Assembly: GCA_001281695.1 (NCBI GenBank)
Contig: LJIE01000001.1
Coordinates: 3,619,521-3,683,520 of the forward strand
Source of the DNA: a bacterium 336/3
GTDB taxonomy: Bacteria; Bacteroidota; Bacteroidia; Cytophagales; Thermonemataceae
Reading direction: 5' to 3'
Length of the DNA stretch: 64,000 bases
The notes under the pieces are model-generated. The model was not told the origin of the DNA. It saw nothing but the letters and a program-made list of their open reading frames with translations, and searched no databases. The position numbers and the translations under genes are program-made. This document shows positions 53,032 to 61,528 of the stretch, one piece after another. The stretch's first letter is position 1. The number at the start of each line of letters is the position of its first letter.

Positions 53032-53553
53032 ATGAACTTACAAGATTTCATACGAGATGTTAGAGATTTTCCAAAATCTGGTATTGTATTCAAAGATATT
53101 ACCACCTTACTCAAAGATCCAGAAGCCTTTAAAACTGCTGGAGATATGCTTTATAATTTTTCTAAGAACTTAGGAATTCAAAAAGTAGCTGCTATTGAGT
53201 CAAGAGGTTTTATGTTTGGTTCGTTGCTTGCTCAGCGTTTAGGAGTTGGTTTTGTACCTATTCGTAAACCAAAGAAACTGCCTGCTCAAGTTTTTTCACA
53301 ATCTTACACATTAGAATATGGTGAAGATACCTTAGAAATGCATCAAGATGCTATTTCTAAAGGTGAAAAAGTATTATTACATGACGACTTATTGGCTACA
53401 GGTGGAACAGCCGAAGCAGCTTGTAAACTGATTAAGCAAGCGGGAGGTATTATAATGCAAGTTTCTTTTTTGGTGGAGTTGGCTTTCTTGAATGGTAGAG
53501 ATAAATTAGAAAGCTATGATATAGTTTCTGTACTCAGATATGATAAAGAATAA
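53032..53553 (+). CDS. apt: Adenine phosphoribosyltransferase
   Basis: A 173-residue purine salvage enzyme that makes AMP from adenine and PRPP. The PKSGIVFKDITTLLKDP N-terminal hood, the IESRGFMFG loop, the RKPKKLPA segment and the PRPP motif VLLHDDLLATGGTA (about 114-127) are all diagnostic. The frame is open to an ATG at 52972, but the ATG at 53032 gives the normal Apt N-terminus; the longer start would extend across the inverted repeat. The next gene begins six bases after its stop. Confidence 0.96.
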   Translation: MNLQDFIRDVRDFPKSGIVFKDITTLLKDPEAFKTAGDMLYNFSKNLGIQKVAAIESRGFMFGSLLAQRLGVGFVPIRKPKKLPAQVFSQSYTLEYGEDTLEMHQDAISKGEKVLLHDDLLATGGTAEAACKLIKQAGGIIMQVSFLVELAFLNGRDKLESYDIVSVLRYDKE

Positions 53554-53559
53554 AACTCT

Positions 53560-54501
53560 GTGGATTTTAAAGTAGAAAGTCTATCATTTTTTTTACAACA
53601 AGTAAACTTTTCTTACAGTTTTGAGCCTTTTTTGTTCAATACACCAAAACATTTAAGTCTCCAAAATTGTAAGGATTCTTATGTGCTCTGGGGTGAAAAA
53701 GATGGAAAAATTTACCTTTTATTTAACCTTTTTATTGAAAGAAAATATGGTTTGAGTCCATATCAAATGGCATTTGGAGGTATTGAAGGTGTAGAAAGTT
53801 TACATTATGAGGAGATTTTAAGTTTTATTGAGTTTATTATCTCTTTTTGTAATAATCAGAGCTTAGAAAAACTCAAGATTACTCATTATCCCTTTAGTTA
53901 CAACACCAAAATAAGCCATATTACCACTCAAATACTGCTTTCAAAAGGTTTTCAAATTTATAAGTCAGAGCTTACACACTTTATAGCCATTGATCATATA
54001 GCATTTGGAGAAAAAATTCATCTCTCAGAAAAAAGAAAACTCAAAAAGTGTCTTCAATCAGGATTTATTTTTGAAAGGCTTGATGATTTTGATGTAGATA
54101 CAATTTATCAATTTATAGCGGATTGTAGAAAAAGACGAAACTATCCTATTTCAATGTCTTTAGAAGCATTTAAAACTACTATTTCTTTATTCAAAGATCA
54201 ATATCATGTTTTTGTAATAAAGAGTCATGATACAATCATAGCTCTAACAGTGGCTATTGCTATTAATAAGGATATTTTATATAATTTCTATCCTGCTGAC
54301 CATCCTGACTATTTAGCTTATAGCCCCATCGTGATGCTCACCAAAGGCTTACATCAGTTTTGTCAAAAAAATCAGTTTAAATTATTGGATTTAGGGATTT
54401 CTACTGATAATAATTACCCAAATTTAGGGCTGATTCGTTTCAAAGAAAATTTAGGTTCACAAAGTTGTTTAAAACTAAGTTTTTATAAAGATTTCAAATA
54501 A
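53560..54501 (+). CDS. GNAT-like acyltransferase-fold protein
   Basis: A 313-residue protein with no signal peptide. The C-terminal half (about 165-305) has a GNAT/FemAB-like arrangement: a strand with VFVIKSHDTIIALTVAIAI, then LAYSPIVMLTKGLHQFCQKNQFKLLDLGIS, and NLGLIRFKENLGS, which resembles the acyl-CoA binding end of GNAT-type folds. The N-terminal part may be a second, degenerate copy. The substrate is unknown. The start must be GTG at 53560, the first possible codon six bases after apt, because no nearby ATG exists. Confidence 0.6.
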   Translation: MDFKVESLSFFLQQVNFSYSFEPFLFNTPKHLSLQNCKDSYVLWGEKDGKIYLLFNLFIERKYGLSPYQMAFGGIEGVESLHYEEILSFIEFIISFCNNQSLEKLKITHYPFSYNTKISHITTQILLSKGFQIYKSELTHFIAIDHIAFGEKIHLSEKRKLKKCLQSGFIFERLDDFDVDTIYQFIADCRKRRNYPISMSLEAFKTTISLFKDQYHVFVIKSHDTIIALTVAIAINKDILYNFYPADHPDYLAYSPIVMLTKGLHQFCQKNQFKLLDLGISTDNNYPNLGLIRFKENLGSQSCLKLSFYKDFK

Positions 54502-54534
54502 AAAAGGAACTGCAAATACAGTTCCTTTTTTATT
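54497..54534. terminator. Bidirectional terminator
   Basis: A 16 bp stem with core AAAAGGAACTG / CAGTTCCTTTT and a six-base loop separates two convergent genes. The TAA of the GNAT-like gene is in the left arm and the FKBP stop begins one base after the right arm. Confidence 0.88.
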
Positions 54535-55446
54535 CTATTCATTGCTGACATTCAATATCTCTACTTCAAAATACAAGGGCGTATAAGGAAATATATTTCC
54601 CGTTCCTGTTGAGCCATAAGCTAATTTAGAGGGCATGAGTAAATATCCTTTTTCTCCTACTTTCTTCATGAGAGGAATTCCTTTTTTCCAACCAGTAATA
54701 ACACCTGTATATGGTTGAAAAGTAAAGCTTTGCCCACTATCAAAGATATTATTTTCTATTATCCTACGTCCAATATATTTTACAGTAACTTTAGAAGAAT
54801 CTTTCACTACATCCTGCCCTGAGCCAATTTGTGAACGAGCGTAGATTACACCATCTACATTTTGGGTTGCTGTAAGTCCCAAATTTTGTAGTCTTTCACT
54901 GATGTATTGTTCTTCTGTCTTTACATCTACTACTTCTAAGTCAATGCGTAGAGCAGAATATGGAGGTAAAAATGGCGTTGATGCTGTTCCAAAACCTTGG
55001 GTATGATTGAGTAATAAAGTAGCTTTTTGTCCTTTAAAAATCACTTGCTTACCCAACTGCATAAAAACATCTATTCCTCGAGGGCTTATGATAGCATTAC
55101 GACCTGTGGCAGGGTTGGTAATAGGAGCTATCAGTTTTTTTGTACCACTCAGTTTATAGTTAGTATCAACAGGCGTATCATTGGGAATCAAACGAATTTC
55201 ATACTTCAGCTCTACATATCTAAATGTAGTATCAGGTGATTCTCCAGCACGTGTACCTGAAATTTTATAGTAAATACCATTTTCGTCTTTTTGCATATCC
55301 AGTCCTTTTGTAGCTATGTAACTCAAAATTTCCTGTTCATTGCGTGCAGTTTGATCATCTACAAAGTTTTGTTCTTCATTTTCACGTTTACACGAAAAAA
55401 AAGAAACGATAGTTATAGTTAAAAGAAAAATAAAAGATGTTTTCAC
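54535..55446 (-). CDS. FKBP-type peptidyl-prolyl isomerase lipoprotein (two FKBP domains)
   Basis: A 303-residue lipoprotein (SFFSC, Cys19) with two FKBP-like halves. The first (about 60-175) is degenerate. The second (about 195-300) has VTVKYIGRRIIENNIFDSG, ITGWKKGIPLMKKVGEKGYLLMPSKLAYGS and a final PLYFEVEIL strand, the standard FKBP pattern. It helps exported proteins fold by isomerising proline bonds in the periplasm. The start codon is GTG at 55446. It follows another FKBP lipoprotein by eight bases. Related Bacteroidota proteins include GldI of gliding bacteria; whether this is GldI is not clear. Confidence 0.87.
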   Translation of the reverse strand: MKTSFIFLLTITIVSFFSCKRENEEQNFVDDQTARNEQEILSYIATKGLDMQKDENGIYYKISGTRAGESPDTTFRYVELKYEIRLIPNDTPVDTNYKLSGTKKLIAPITNPATGRNAIISPRGIDVFMQLGKQVIFKGQKATLLLNHTQGFGTASTPFLPPYSALRIDLEVVDVKTEEQYISERLQNLGLTATQNVDGVIYARSQIGSGQDVVKDSSKVTVKYIGRRIIENNIFDSGQSFTFQPYTGVITGWKKGIPLMKKVGEKGYLLMPSKLAYGSTGTGNIFPYTPLYFEVEILNVSNE

Positions 55447-55454
55447 GTTAATTA

Positions 55455-56369
55455 TTATTTTTTGGCTGATTTAATATCTATAAGTTCAACTTCAAACACA
55501 AGTGGGCTAAATGGAGGAATGACACCATTCCCTGCACCCGTTGCTCCATAACCTAACGTAGAAGGTATTAGTAAGGTTGCTTTTTCACCCTTTTTAAGTA
55601 AAGCAATACCCTCATCCCAGCCTTTTATTACAGAATTTGTACCTAAAACAAATTGGAATGGCTCATTTCTATTAAGAGAACTATCAAATACCTTGCCATC
55701 TAAAAATTTACCTGTATAATGTACAGTTACAGAATCGCCTGCTTTTGCTTGAACGCCATCTTTTTTCTGTGTAATGATGTATCTAAGTCCTGTGGCAGTT
55801 GGTGTAAAAGTAATGCCTGAAGTTTTCACATATTCTTCCATTTTTCCATTTTCTTCTGCTTCTGCCTTTTTCGCTTTGACTGCCATTTCTTCTTGAGCTT
55901 TCTTTTCTTGCTCCATCATTTCTTTTTGGAAAGCTTCTTTGCTTTTGATGCTATATATTTTTAAAAAATATTTTACATACTCTGTATTAGGCTTGTCTTT
56001 ATATTTAGTCAATCGGGGATCATTCATTCTTCTCATTAAAGTATCTCTATTTACAGAAATCATGACACTATCACCTATTTGTAGTGAAGGCAAAACTTCA
56101 GAAGGCATTCCTTTTACGGGTATTACATTTAGCATTTGAGGCTTACCATTTGCTACTTTATAGCTATTTTCTAGTGTATCATTTCCTACTAAACCTAAAA
56201 AATGTACCTCAATGTAGTCTCCCTCTTTAATTTTTTGCCCTTTATCATCTCTTTTTACAATTTTGTATTTAATACCTGAAGGGAGTGTAGTTTCTCCATT
56301 CATTTGACGAGGAGCTTCGCAAGCAGTAAAAGTTAATGCCAAAAGGCATACGTAAACAAAGAATTTCAT
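55455..56369 (-). CDS. FKBP-type peptidyl-prolyl isomerase lipoprotein
   Basis: A 304-residue lipoprotein (TFTAC, Cys17). The N-terminal half (about 25-140) is an FKBP-like domain with a Glu/Lys-rich coiled segment (about 145-180) that links it to a canonical C-terminal FKBP domain. The latter has DSVTVHYTGKFLDGKVFDSS, VIKGWDEGIALLKKGEKATLLIP and YGATGAG, with conserved active-site aromatic residues. It acts on exported proteins. It sits four bases after nrnA, an arrangement known for the gldI-nrnA neighbourhood in Flavobacteria. Confidence 0.9.
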   Translation of the reverse strand: MKFFVYVCLLALTFTACEAPRQMNGETTLPSGIKYKIVKRDDKGQKIKEGDYIEVHFLGLVGNDTLENSYKVANGKPQMLNVIPVKGMPSEVLPSLQIGDSVMISVNRDTLMRRMNDPRLTKYKDKPNTEYVKYFLKIYSIKSKEAFQKEMMEQEKKAQEEMAVKAKKAEAEENGKMEEYVKTSGITFTPTATGLRYIITQKKDGVQAKAGDSVTVHYTGKFLDGKVFDSSLNRNEPFQFVLGTNSVIKGWDEGIALLKKGEKATLLIPSTLGYGATGAGNGVIPPFSPLVFEVELIDIKSAKK

Positions 56370-56373
56370 TTTT

Positions 56374-57393
56374 TTAGTTTTTGGTTTGAAGTAATTGTTC
56401 TTGATGTTTTTGTATAAGTTCTAAAAATTTAGCTTCTGTTTGTGATAGAGAAAGTGATGATGCTCCACCAGCAGCATTTTTATGTCCACCACCATTGAAA
56501 TATTTACCTGCAAAATCATTAACAGAAAAATCTCCAACTGAGCGAAAAGATAATTTTACACTGTCATTGCGTTCTATCATAATTGCTGACATGACCATTC
56601 CTTCAATAGATAGTGCATAATTTACAACACCTTCTGTATCTCCTGTTTGTGAATTAAATTTCTTTAATTCTTCCGCAGAAACTGTAAAATAAGCTACTCT
56701 GTATTCAGGTAAAACTTTGAGTTTATTACTTAGCATATAGCCCAAAAAACGCAAACGTTCTTCAGAGTTATTATCATAAATTCTATTATGTACTTTGGAG
56801 GTATTGACTCCTATATCAATCAATTCTCCTGCTATTTGATGTACTTTCTTGGTTGTAGATGGATGTTTGAATGAGCCTGTATCTGTCAGGATTCCTGCAT
56901 ACAAGGCTTCTCCAATAGTTATATCAACCTTATCTTTATCACCCAACTCTACTATAAGTTCATATATAAGTTGAGCAGTAGCAGCTGCTGTTACATCATG
57001 ATAATTGTATGTAGGCTTAATAGTAGGGTTGATGTGGTGGTCAATGAGTAAAACTGGTTTATTAGCATTTTCGAAGATACTACCCATTTGCTCTAATCGA
57101 GGATAACACCCAAAATCTAGACAGCAAATTAGGTCTGCACTTGCTACAATCTCTTTGATTTCATTTATATTATTTTTACCAAAACAAACTACAGATTCGT
57201 TATCAGGTAACCAAAATAAAAACCTTGGATAATCACTTGGGCTTATTACTTTTACAGTATGTCCTAATTTTTTCAAATACCCCGACAAACCCAATGCAGA
57301 CCCTAAAGCGTCTGCATCAGGTTTGTGGTGTGTAGTGATAACTATATTTTTAGGTTTAAATAAAAATTCTTTTAATTGTTTCAAATTATCCAT
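56374..57393 (-). CDS. nrnA: Bifunctional oligoribonuclease/PAP phosphatase (DHH family)
   Basis: A 339-residue DHH/DHHA1 phosphoesterase. The N-terminal KPDADALGSALGLSGYL motif, CLDFG, LIDHHINP (the DHH motif) and the DHHA1 glycine-rich loop GGGHKNAAGG at the C-terminus match NrnA, which degrades nano-RNA and can hydrolyse 3'-phosphoadenosine 5'-phosphate. GTG at 57396 is the first possible codon but the next codon, ATG at 57393, is the likely start. It heads the operon with the two FKBP lipoproteins. Confidence 0.93.
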   Translation of the reverse strand: MDNLKQLKEFLFKPKNIVITTHHKPDADALGSALGLSGYLKKLGHTVKVISPSDYPRFLFWLPDNESVVCFGKNNINEIKEIVASADLICCLDFGCYPRLEQMGSIFENANKPVLLIDHHINPTIKPTYNYHDVTAAATAQLIYELIVELGDKDKVDITIGEALYAGILTDTGSFKHPSTTKKVHQIAGELIDIGVNTSKVHNRIYDNNSEERLRFLGYMLSNKLKVLPEYRVAYFTVSAEELKKFNSQTGDTEGVVNYALSIEGMVMSAIMIERNDSVKLSFRSVGDFSVNDFAGKYFNGGGHKNAAGGASSLSLSQTEAKFLELIQKHQEQLLQTKN

Positions 57394-57461
57394 CACTCCA
57401 AAATTGAGGGCGTAAAATTGAAAATTTTTATTCTCAAAACCAAAGATTTTCAGGTTATTAT

Positions 57462-58979
57462 TTAGATTCTAATTCCCACCACTGTTATATCATCGATTTG
57501 AGATTCAATGTGCCCATTCATCCAACCCGTGATTTCCTGATGTAAGATATTATATTGTTCTTCCATAGGCAGAAGATGATTTTGATATAATAATTGATAA
57601 AGCTTTTTAGATGAATACTTTCTATTTTTCTCACCGCCAAATTGGTCTTGAAAACCATCAGAGAACATATAAAAAGTAGTTGTCATGCTTAAATCAATTT
57701 CATGATTTTCAAAAACTTTACTATCTTCAAAATTGCCACCTATGCCATGTATAGACCCTTTAATAATATGAATGGTTTCTTCTTGAATATATACTAAAGA
57801 GTTATGAGCAGATGCCATTTGCATTTTTCGATTCTTTAAATCAATGTGACACAGAGTAATATCCATACCATCTTGAGAACCACTAGTATCTTGTTTAAGC
57901 ATATACAAAACCTCCCTATCCAACTCCTGCAAAATTTCACTAGGTTTTGTTATATTTTTAGCTAAAACAATGTTATTGAGCATATTACTCCCCAACATAG
58001 TCATAAAAGCCCCTGGAACTCCATGTCCTGTACAATCTGCCACAGCAAATATCACATAGTCTTCTTCTCGAATTACCCAAACGAAATCACCACTAACTAT
58101 ATCTCTAGGTTGATACAAAACAAAATGATCTTTAAAAATTTCTTTTAAATCAGTTTTAGTTGGTAATACAGCTTCTTGTATTCTTTTAGCATAATTGATA
58201 CTGCTGATGATATTTCTATTTTTTCGTTCTATTTCATTTTTTTGCAGTTCAATTTCATCTCTTTGAGTTAAAATTTCTTCTTTTTGATGTTTTAGTTGCT
58301 CATTTTGAATGGTAATCTCTTCATTCTTATTTTGTAATTCATCTTGGGCATCCAACAATTGTGTATGTTTAAAGGTAAGTTCATTCATTGCTTGTCTCAA
58401 AGCAAAACGTTGCTGGAAATTATTTTTTAAGATTCTATATCTAAAAATAGCCATTGCAAATGAAGCCATACCAGAAACAATAAATAAGGCTGAGTCTCTT
58501 TGTGTCCAAAAACTGTAAAAACTTTTTTGACAAAAAATCATGTAAAAAGTGACATTCAGTATCACAACCCCTATAAAATTAATAATATAATAATATGGTT
58601 TCAGGACTGTCAGCACAGCTGATGTCATAAATAAAATGATATAATTAATCAAATGGGCTATCCAATCCTCACAATTTGCTCGATAAGAACCTGCCGTAAA
58701 AATTGCCAAAGCTATAACTTCAAATACAATTTCATGTTTAAACTTGAGCGTTCTATAAAGAATTAGAGTTATACCCACCACTACAGAGGGCATCGCTCGA
58801 AACATGTACCATAATGTTTCATTATTTTTAGCAAGTTTGAGCTCAGGAAAAATGGCTGTTGGATAAAAAATAATCACCATTACTGCTCCCCAAAAAGCAT
58901 ACATTTCTCCTAACCTTTTATATTCTTTCTCCCATTCCTGCTCCAAATTGATGTTTAATACACCTTTAATATCCTCCAT
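57462..58979 (-). CDS. SpoIIE-type PP2C serine phosphatase with membrane sensor domain
   Basis: A 505-residue protein with about six membrane helices in its N-terminal 185 residues. A long coiled coil follows (about 195-265, with Glu/Gln/Lys heptads), ending in the SINYAKRIQEAVLPT segment. The C-terminal PP2C/SpoIIE phosphatase domain (about 280-505) has metal-binding Asp residues in SGDFVW and VADCTGHGVPGAFMTMLG, and the later MFSDGFQDQFGGEKNRKY and DDITVVGIRI. This layout is typical of Cytophagales RsbU-like proteins that dephosphorylate anti-sigma-antagonist switches. It follows the carotenoid oxygenase gene by 32 bases on the same strand. Confidence 0.93.
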   Translation of the reverse strand: MEDIKGVLNINLEQEWEKEYKRLGEMYAFWGAVMVIIFYPTAIFPELKLAKNNETLWYMFRAMPSVVVGITLILYRTLKFKHEIVFEVIALAIFTAGSYRANCEDWIAHLINYIILFMTSAVLTVLKPYYYIINFIGVVILNVTFYMIFCQKSFYSFWTQRDSALFIVSGMASFAMAIFRYRILKNNFQQRFALRQAMNELTFKHTQLLDAQDELQNKNEEITIQNEQLKHQKEEILTQRDEIELQKNEIERKNRNIISSINYAKRIQEAVLPTKTDLKEIFKDHFVLYQPRDIVSGDFVWVIREEDYVIFAVADCTGHGVPGAFMTMLGSNMLNNIVLAKNITKPSEILQELDREVLYMLKQDTSGSQDGMDITLCHIDLKNRKMQMASAHNSLVYIQEETIHIIKGSIHGIGGNFEDSKVFENHEIDLSMTTTFYMFSDGFQDQFGGEKNRKYSSKKLYQLLYQNHLLPMEEQYNILHQEITGWMNGHIESQIDDITVVGIRI

Positions 58980-59011
58980 AGTGACGTTTTTGCTGGTTAT
59001 TTTTTGTTTTA

Positions 59012-61198
59012 TTAATTATTAAAATTTGGATATACATACTCATCAAAAAGTTGTTGAGCTTCAGTTCTATATTTTTTACCCATCTTCTGAATCATTGCGT
59101 TATAATCATCTCTAATGTTAAGTACATAGGAGGGCTGAGAAACACTTTTTGCGTCAGGTACCCAAACAGAATGAATTGTAAATGCAAATGTAAGTTCTGG
59201 ATGTTCCAATTTACAAACTGCCCCCTGCTTTAAATTGTTTGCATCAAAAAACCAGATTTCCGAATTATATTCTTTATTACCTTGTTCATTAACAATTGTG
59301 GTAACTACTGTACACAAGATATAACCATCTTTTTGTTCAGGAATATTAGTATTACGTACACCACGAGGCACAAACTGCAAAGACCACATAAAATAATCTT
59401 TAGGGAAAAGATAGTAGTCTGTAGCTTCCATTACATTGGTATCAACACATTCGAGTACAAAAGGAGCTTCTTGCTTCGTAAACTCCAACATTTCTTCTGC
59501 TGAAAACGTTCTATGACGTTTGGGGCTTTTGTATAAATTGTAGATAAACTCTGTAAGCATTTGTTTGGACAATCCATAGCTTTGCCAATAAACGTATTCT
59601 ATTTTATCTATATTGCGTTCTGGAGAGAGCATTTCTCTGTAAGTATAAAGTCCTACAGCCCATGTATGAGGTCCTGTATCAGGTTTTTGTAAATCTCCTG
59701 TCAAATAAAGGAATTTTGTTTGATCATCAATCAATTCACCTTTATTTACATCTATCACACATTTACCTATTTTACCTATATCCATTTCTCCCACAGATAT
59801 TAACCCAAGTCTTTCTTTATCCACTCGTTCGCCTGTAGCTTTTAATACATCATAATTACGAATCCACTCAGCAGGGCAGGCAGAACAATTATGGGCTGTA
59901 TGAACCGTAACTACACCATTTGGGTTTGCATAATTAGCAGAAAAGTGGACAGTTTCAACTGGTAACACGACTCTTTTGACTTTGACATTTTTCTTTTTTA
60001 CGTCTAAATCTTTTCTATTGACAATGTATAAGGTAGAATAATCTTCCATTACTCCACTAATGAGTCTTCTCAAGAAAGCGTCTATCCTTGGATTTTGTGG
60101 GAATGGATTATTTATCATAATATCGAAAGAAAACTTAAAATTGGTATCTGCCAATAATACATAGTCTTTAGAAAACCCTATTTGGTGCATATTATGATTA
60201 ATTTGAATACCCTGCCCCTCTGGGTCTAGTATTCTCCAACTTTTTAGGTCTTTTTCTCCTTGCCAACGAATCAAGAATACATTGTTTTTATGAGTAAAAT
60301 AATGCCCAATATATTTATAAAATACGTCCCCAACCCAGTCAAAAAACTTTCCAACCCAAGATCTATCTATTTTTTTATAAAAATCTTTAAAAAAATGTTC
60401 TACTTCCAAATATAAATCCTGATTTGTTTCTCTTTGCTCCCATTGCTCTACTTTCCCCAATAAATCTAACTCTGCTTTTTCTATATCATCTGGCAATAGT
60501 CTATCAAAAATAGTAGTTGCCTCCATGAGGGCTTTGGTTGTTTTCGTAAAATTGACTGTAAATACTTCTTTTGTTTCTGGATCATAAACAGGATGAGCTG
60601 TTGTGAGTACCATGGCAATAGGTTGCTTCATGAATGGAGGCATTCCCGATTGCCAAAAAGTATTTTTTCCAATTGGAGTAATAAGCTTGATTTGAGCAGG
60701 GTCGAACTCGAAGGGTCTGCCAGCATCAAAAGTGGCTAAAATCCTTGATTGGTTATCGTTGGGTAATTTAAATGGCGTAAAAGCAGTATTGATTTGGTCT
60801 CTTGTTCCCAATTGTGTAGAAATACGAGCCAATCCAAAATTTTTGAAAGCCATGTTCCAAAAACGATTGTCTTTTGTATTTACAATAGGGCTTGTACCAA
60901 CATCAGCATAATAACAAGGTGTTTTAAGTACATCTGTTTTTAATTTAACTTTTCCTTTTTCTGTTAAATCAAACCTGAATACATATCCATCACCATTGAT
61001 AACAGGTGATCCATATTCAGGATTTGGAGAACCATCCGAGAGCTTTTCAGGGAAGGGTAAGCCATTGGAATTAATGCTCCCTGCACCAGAATTGATGAAA
61101 ACAAAACCATTCATATCTTCAGGGACATTACCTTCTTTAATAGATAAGGTAATATCTAGGGGCTTACGAGTGGCTGTAAGCAGATTGGGGTGAGCCAT
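59012..61198 (-). CDS. Carotenoid oxygenase family protein
   Basis: A 728-residue protein, much longer than the 450-500 residues common in the family. The four His ligands of the iron of the seven-bladed propeller can be placed: His202 (TAHPVYDPETKEVF), His338 (NMHQIGF), His418 (ETVHFSANYANPNG) and His676 (FTIHSVWVPD). The long insertion around 220-310 is rich in aromatic residues (FFDWVGDVFYKYIGHYF) and may sit on a membrane. Members cleave or otherwise oxidise polyenes such as carotenoids or stilbenes; the substrate here is not known. No signal peptide is evident. It precedes the SpoIIE-type gene. Confidence 0.82.
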   Translation of the reverse strand: MAHPNLLTATRKPLDITLSIKEGNVPEDMNGFVFINSGAGSINSNGLPFPEKLSDGSPNPEYGSPVINGDGYVFRFDLTEKGKVKLKTDVLKTPCYYADVGTSPIVNTKDNRFWNMAFKNFGLARISTQLGTRDQINTAFTPFKLPNDNQSRILATFDAGRPFEFDPAQIKLITPIGKNTFWQSGMPPFMKQPIAMVLTTAHPVYDPETKEVFTVNFTKTTKALMEATTIFDRLLPDDIEKAELDLLGKVEQWEQRETNQDLYLEVEHFFKDFYKKIDRSWVGKFFDWVGDVFYKYIGHYFTHKNNVFLIRWQGEKDLKSWRILDPEGQGIQINHNMHQIGFSKDYVLLADTNFKFSFDIMINNPFPQNPRIDAFLRRLISGVMEDYSTLYIVNRKDLDVKKKNVKVKRVVLPVETVHFSANYANPNGVVTVHTAHNCSACPAEWIRNYDVLKATGERVDKERLGLISVGEMDIGKIGKCVIDVNKGELIDDQTKFLYLTGDLQKPDTGPHTWAVGLYTYREMLSPERNIDKIEYVYWQSYGLSKQMLTEFIYNLYKSPKRHRTFSAEEMLEFTKQEAPFVLECVDTNVMEATDYYLFPKDYFMWSLQFVPRGVRNTNIPEQKDGYILCTVVTTIVNEQGNKEYNSEIWFFDANNLKQGAVCKLEHPELTFAFTIHSVWVPDAKSVSQPSYVLNIRDDYNAMIQKMGKKYRTEAQQLFDEYVYPNFNN

Positions 61199-61224
61199 AG
61201 AGAATAAATTTGTGGTGTATCTAA

Positions 61225-61265
61225 ACTAAAAAGGTTCAGAACCAAAGTTCAAGAACCTTTTTAGT
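61225..61265 (-). terminator. Terminator downstream of the TonB receptor/50-residue gene pair
   Basis: A 13 bp stem (core CTAAAAAGGTTC / GAACCTTTTTAG) with a 15-base loop that holds a smaller GAAC/GTTC hairpin lies about 80 bases past the small gene's stop. The T-tract is weak on the minus strand. Confidence 0.6.
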
Positions 61266-61346
61266 AAAGAAATGAAATTTTTATAGAAAACAAAAATCCT
61301 TTCTAAAAAATATTACACTTTATTCTTTCTGATGTTCAAATGAATC

Positions 61347-61499
61347 TTAATGAACTACTTTATACAACCATTGACCAAATAAATATCCATATTTAGCAAT
61401 TTGAATACATGCCAATACAAAAACAAAAGCCATCAATACTTTTCCAAAAGGGCTTTTTAAAAGCTCATAAAAACCCTGTGATTCTACATTTTGAGTCAT
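61347..61499 (-). CDS. 50-residue single-helix membrane protein
   Basis: A short open frame on the minus strand, 29 bases after the TonB receptor, encodes MTQNVESQGFYELLKSPFG, then a hydrophobic helix of about 19 residues (VLMAFVFVLACIQIAKYGY) and a short C-terminal tail (LFGQWLYKVVH). The signal is a clean soluble-helix-tail layout, so I think it is real. It has no known family. It may be an accessory membrane subunit for the neighbouring receptor or a stand-alone small protein; this is inference. Confidence 0.6.
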   Translation of the reverse strand: MTQNVESQGFYELLKSPFGKVLMAFVFVLACIQIAKYGYLFGQWLYKVVH

Positions 61500-61528
61500 A
61501 ACATTTTAATTTTTTAGTAAAAAATATA

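Noticed and set aside
54535-56369. Direct naming of an FKBP gene as gldI
   Set aside because: Neighbourhood with nrnA is suggestive only; no other gliding gene is present in the window to support it.
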